Below the pieces are notes generated by a model. It made no database searches. It was not told where the DNA came from and saw only the letters and a list, made by a program, of their open reading frames with translations. Of a stretch of 64,000 bases of DNA, positions 60,911-64,000 are shown in pieces. This DNA comes from Siderastrea radians (lineage: Eukaryota; Cnidaria; Anthozoa; Scleractinia; Rhizangiidae): NCBI GenBank assembly GCA_964017195.1, contig OZ024890.1, positions 19,601,701-19,665,700 of the forward strand, written 5' to 3'. Position numbers and translations under genes: made by a program. Position 1 is the first letter of the stretch; each line of letters begins with the position of its first letter.

Positions 60911-61825
60911 TCAGTTTTTTATATTCAATAGGTTTCTTACGGCCTGTCGTATCTCCCTTATTCGCCAGCAATACACAAGTGGATTCAAACACGAGTTGAT
61001 GAAAACAGCTGTTGTAACGTATATGTAGGCAATCTTAACTGCTCTGTTGTACCCGATAAATGTCTCTACCAGTGTTATCACACAAAATGGAAGATAAAAA
61101 ATCAGTAGCAAGGCATAAAAATACAGCACAGTCACTGCAGATTTTCTACATTTGAGCATGTTCACCGCATTGGCGCGAAGACCGGCTGCGTTTTGGTCTA
61201 CTATCTGGCGCTGATGTCTTCGAACCATCTGGAATATTTTTGATGTGCTGAAAGCAGTAACAACGAAAGTTAAAAGAAACACTGATGGGGCATAAGTAAT
61301 CCAGTTCCTTAACCAGAACCTTAACACAACACCAGTTATACAAGTCGTCCATAGGATGCAAACGGTTATAAATACGCGAGAAACTGTGACGATCATGTTG
61401 TATCGCAAATGAAGGGTTAATGCAAGAAGGCGATCGATGGACACAGCAGCTAAAGTCAGATACGATACACCAGAAGTTATCCAGCTTGCTATCACATGGA
61501 TTATTCTCAGCGTACAGTACGCACTAAAACTTTCCACAAGTTCAGCTATCACATACGCCACAAAAAATGGCTGGCAAATCAGTCCAACAATAAGGTCTGA
61601 AAACGCAAGGCAACACAAAAGAACGAAAGATGGCGAATGTAGTTCCCGAGTTTTTCTGATCGCCAGAAGAATAACACAGTTTCCCGAAACAGTCACTAGA
61701 GAAAACATTACGTTCAGAATGCATACGGTAATATTTGCGATAAAATCGTCTTCCGAGTTTTCCAAGTTGACATGCAAAAATAGACATGATGTTGGCCGAG
61801 TTTCGTTCATGATCATGATTACCAT
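60911..61825 (-). CDS. Class A (rhodopsin-like) GPCR, intronless, 304 aa
   Basis: The single ORF shows seven hydrophobic segments and class A landmarks: N49 in SGNCVILL (TM1), D77 in LAFSDLIVG (TM2), DRL at 131-133 in place of DRY (TM3), W159 (TM4), P246 in FYLPFC (TM6), and NPLVY 281-285 (TM7). A short C-tail follows. The N-terminus has an NETR glycosylation site at residue 7. In-frame ATGs occur at 61825, 61816 and 61810; the third gives a start closer to receptor norms. Ligand and coupling cannot be read from the sequence; cnidarians have large lineage-specific families of such receptors. The left duplicate at 55865-58545 is dead, so this is the surviving copy. Confidence 0.9.
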   Translation of the reverse strand: MVIMIMNETRPTSCLFLHVNLENSEDDFIANITVCILNVMFSLVTVSGNCVILLAIRKTRELHSPSFVLLCCLAFSDLIVGLICQPFFVAYVIAELVESFSAYCTLRIIHVIASWITSGVSYLTLAAVSIDRLLALTLHLRYNMIVTVSRVFITVCILWTTCITGVVLRFWLRNWITYAPSVFLLTFVVTAFSTSKIFQMVRRHQRQIVDQNAAGLRANAVNMLKCRKSAVTVLYFYALLLIFYLPFCVITLVETFIGYNRAVKIAYIYVTTAVFINSCLNPLVYCWRIREIRQAVRNLLNIKN

Positions 61826-62285
61826 GACAAATCTACTGTGCCTAACGAATCGACCATGAACAGTGAACGCTGTTAGAACAAGCGATTGAAGCGATGATAT
61901 TTGAATTCTGGATCATGCAAGAGAAAATTATTATTGTACAGTTATAATTTGGTACAGTGTTTGTTTTGAGAAGAAGAACTCACCTGCCTTTTTCCATTTG
62001 ATAAAAAGAGCTTAAAGGCGTGATGGACATTTCCTAAAAACAAACATTACTTTTCAAGAGACTTTTTTTAATTAAAAACACCAATTCACGCAGATTAATT
62101 AAACGATACTGATCTAAGCAGCATGGGTGCAACTGTAGTAGACCCTAGCGGACGGTTCTTTTAAATTTATCTTTAAGAAAGATCTTTTTATGGTTTTTCG
62201 TGGTTGTTCTAATGAAACGATATCTTATAACTTACCAAACGTTATCTCGAGATACTGACGTCTCCTGAGTAGATCAGTTACCGTA

Positions 62286-62700
62286 CAGTTTTCTCGAATA
62301 AGCGCCCACGCTGTAACAAGCGCCCTCCCCAGAACAAGTGCCGACCCACTCTGGCAAAATAGCAAATAAGAGCCCCCCCCTCCCATCCCCTATCTTTCTT
62401 AAATAGTAAGGATATCACAGGGAAAGCCTATTTCTGTTGTATCTGTACGTACACCGGCCGGGACTACGGTGTTCACATAAGAAAGTTTAACAAACGAAAA
62501 ACATTAATGTTTATTACATTTACAGGGATAATGTTGTAGATCTTTAATTTTCTATATGAAGATTTAGCCAAAATAAAGTTACAGTTCATTGAATAAAAAA
62601 GTCAATAGGCGCCCCCCCCCCCCCATCCCCTCCCCCTCGATTGAGCGCCCTCCTCTGGACAAGTGCCCACCATAAGTCAGTGCCGTTTGAGGAAATACAG
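62286..62700. mobile_element. MITE in the right duplication unit
   Basis: TACAGTTTTCTCGAATAAGC at the left is mirrored by CTCAAACGGCACTG-type sequence at the right. AACAAGTGCC and GAGGGCGCT motifs are inverted internally. It is absent from the left unit. Confidence 0.6.
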
Positions 62701-62784
62701 TATTTTACAGGAGATTTTTTGAATTAAAAAACACTACTTCATGCAGATTACTTAAGCGGTGCTGATTGAAAGGGACTATGGGGT

Positions 62785-63090
62785 GCGGAGGGTAGTGGTT
62801 AGCGCGTTGGACCTCAGAGCTGACGGTCGGTGGTTCGAGGCCCAGTCCCTGCCGTCGTGTTGTTTCCTTAGACAAGAAATTTTACCCCACGCTGTCTCTC
62901 TCCTCCCAGGTGTATAAAATGGGTACTGGCGACATACTGCTGGGAGTAACCCTGCGATGGACTGAAATCCTATCCAGGGGGGGGGGAGGGGGGAGTAGCA
63001 ATACTCTCAGTTGCTTCATGCTACAGAAACCGGGTTAAGCTCCGGCCGTGTGGGCCTTCTTGGCTCGTGTGCCACTTAACCTTACCTTAC
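62785..63090 (+). mobile_element. tRNA-derived SINE
   Basis: A-box-like TAGTGGTTAGCGCGTTGG and B-box GGTTCGAGGCC are followed by a body with CTGCGATGGACTGAAATCC, a G run and TTCATGCTACAGAAACCGGG. I remember this body from cnidarian SINEs. It interrupts the right duplication unit. Confidence 0.7.
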
Positions 63091-63390
63091 TCAAAACTTT
63101 TAAAACACATAATGGAATCACGAAAGCCAAAGTAATGGTTCAGGTTTGTTTAAAATCACTCTGCTAGTTTTCTGAAACTATAAATAACTGTCTTTTGCTT
63201 CGGATGTTCAGGATGAAATTGGATTGCAACTCAAGTTAATCTTCTCTCTTGTCTTGTTCTCCCTTTGAGAAAATTACTTGCCAACTTGCTGTTGGGTCCT
63301 AGGAGAATTTTTTTACGAGAAAAGGCCCTTAGTTTTGATTATAGTATAGTTTTGACTAAAAACATAGAGTTTCCTAAGACGTAGCTTAAA

Positions 63391-64000
63391 GCAGGCTATA
63401 TTGGATGGTTTAGTACGTACTGTCGTGGTTGTGTTAACTGACAAAAAGACATTGCAGAAATCTAGTCATAGACGCCTTTGAATGAAATACGTCAGTTATC
63501 TTTCAAGGAATTTTTAAATTAAAATATAACTCATTTTGATTTAATCTACTTGAACGGAATTGTTGTAGTTCTCTAAAAAGCATGCAGAAAGCTTTTATTT
63601 AAATAGACTTGATGTCGGGTGGTCTAGCACGTACTTTCGTGGTTGGTTTAATGTAATCTCGAGATACTGACGTCTCCAAAATATGGCATCGTTATTTTTG
63701 AAAGAGATTTTTGATTAAGAACCTTAATTCAGGCAGATTAATCAAATGATGCTGATTTGGCAGCACGAAAGCAACTGTGGAAGGTACTTGCAGACGATTT
63801 CTTGAAAATAACTGGGCTTTTTTTTCGTTTAGGGTAGACAGGCGGTCTAGGATTGTCATTTTTGGTTTAATATCCAAAAGATGCTCACACCTTATCAGGA
63901 GAGGTATTCATATTTACATTTTTATTATTAATTCACATTTACTTAATATTTCTTTTGTTTGTATTCTTAGTTCATCATTATCCTGTAATTGTATACTACC
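63391..64000. other. Right edge, no gene recognised
   Basis: Degenerate copies of the AGATTAAT(T/C)AAA motif region (63698-63780) suggest further decayed fragments of the duplication unit. Nothing coding was recognised. Confidence 0.4.

Larger units (their letters stand above)
59361..63390. repeat. Tandem segmental duplication, right unit
   Basis: This is the second copy of the tRNA-Glu plus GPCR unit. It carries its own later insertions, a MITE at 62286-62700 and a SINE at 62785-63090, which split the region homologous to 58990-59360 of the left unit. Confidence 0.8.

Overview
This is an intron-rich animal genome window, most likely from a cnidarian and probably a stony coral. The evidence is spliceosomal multi-exon genes, dense foldback MITEs, tRNA-derived SINEs and a GPCR family with a cnidarian look. 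Species is not determined. Gene models were built by hand from splice sites, reading phase and remembered family similarity. No search or RNA evidence was available.

Layout. (1) 1-5677, minus strand: the N-terminal half of the spindle-assembly factor TPX2, running off the left edge. A 240-bp gap separates it from a divergent transcript. (2) 7537-17573, plus strand: a complete 13-exon, 660-aa membrane-anchored FG-GAP protein that looks like an animal homologue of the plant Golgi protein NERD1 (At3g51050). (3) 18440-28511: a 10,072-bp Kolobok-like DNA transposon flanked by TTAA on both sides, with 13-bp perfect terminal inverted repeats. It carries two convergent, intron-containing, apparently intact genes. 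One encodes an 888-aa transposase with an N-terminal THAP domain, a DDE-like core and a C-terminal zinc knuckle. The other encodes a 215-aa protein resembling the cytoplasmic ballast (C-terminal) domain of the P2X7 receptor. This pair is the most interesting content of the window. (4) 30730-32343, minus strand: a 537-aa intronless ankyrin-repeat protein with a MYPT-like N-terminus. (5) 32344-41433: no recognisable gene, only dispersed repeats. (6) 41434-52755, minus strand: a complete 11-exon P4HTM-like transmembrane prolyl 4-hydroxylase (441 aa). One of its introns hosts a decayed, antisense, repetitive gene. (7) 54130-63390: a tandem duplication whose unit holds one tRNA-Glu(CTC) gene and one class A GPCR gene. 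The right GPCR copy is intact (304 aa). The left copy is a pseudogene broken by a small MITE and by a 1.6-kb TIR element that itself contains a piece of a different GPCR gene.

How it fits together. The host genes are unrelated housekeeping or signalling genes: mitosis, secretory pathway, hydroxylation and receptors. TPX2 and the FG-GAP gene probably share a bidirectional promoter. The transposon is a self-contained module. Its two genes start near opposite ends, each just inside a shared subterminal inverted repeat containing a CRE-like TGACGTCA, and converge in the middle. The right-hand part shows ongoing local duplication, pseudogenisation and transposon-mediated shuffling of GPCR sequence.
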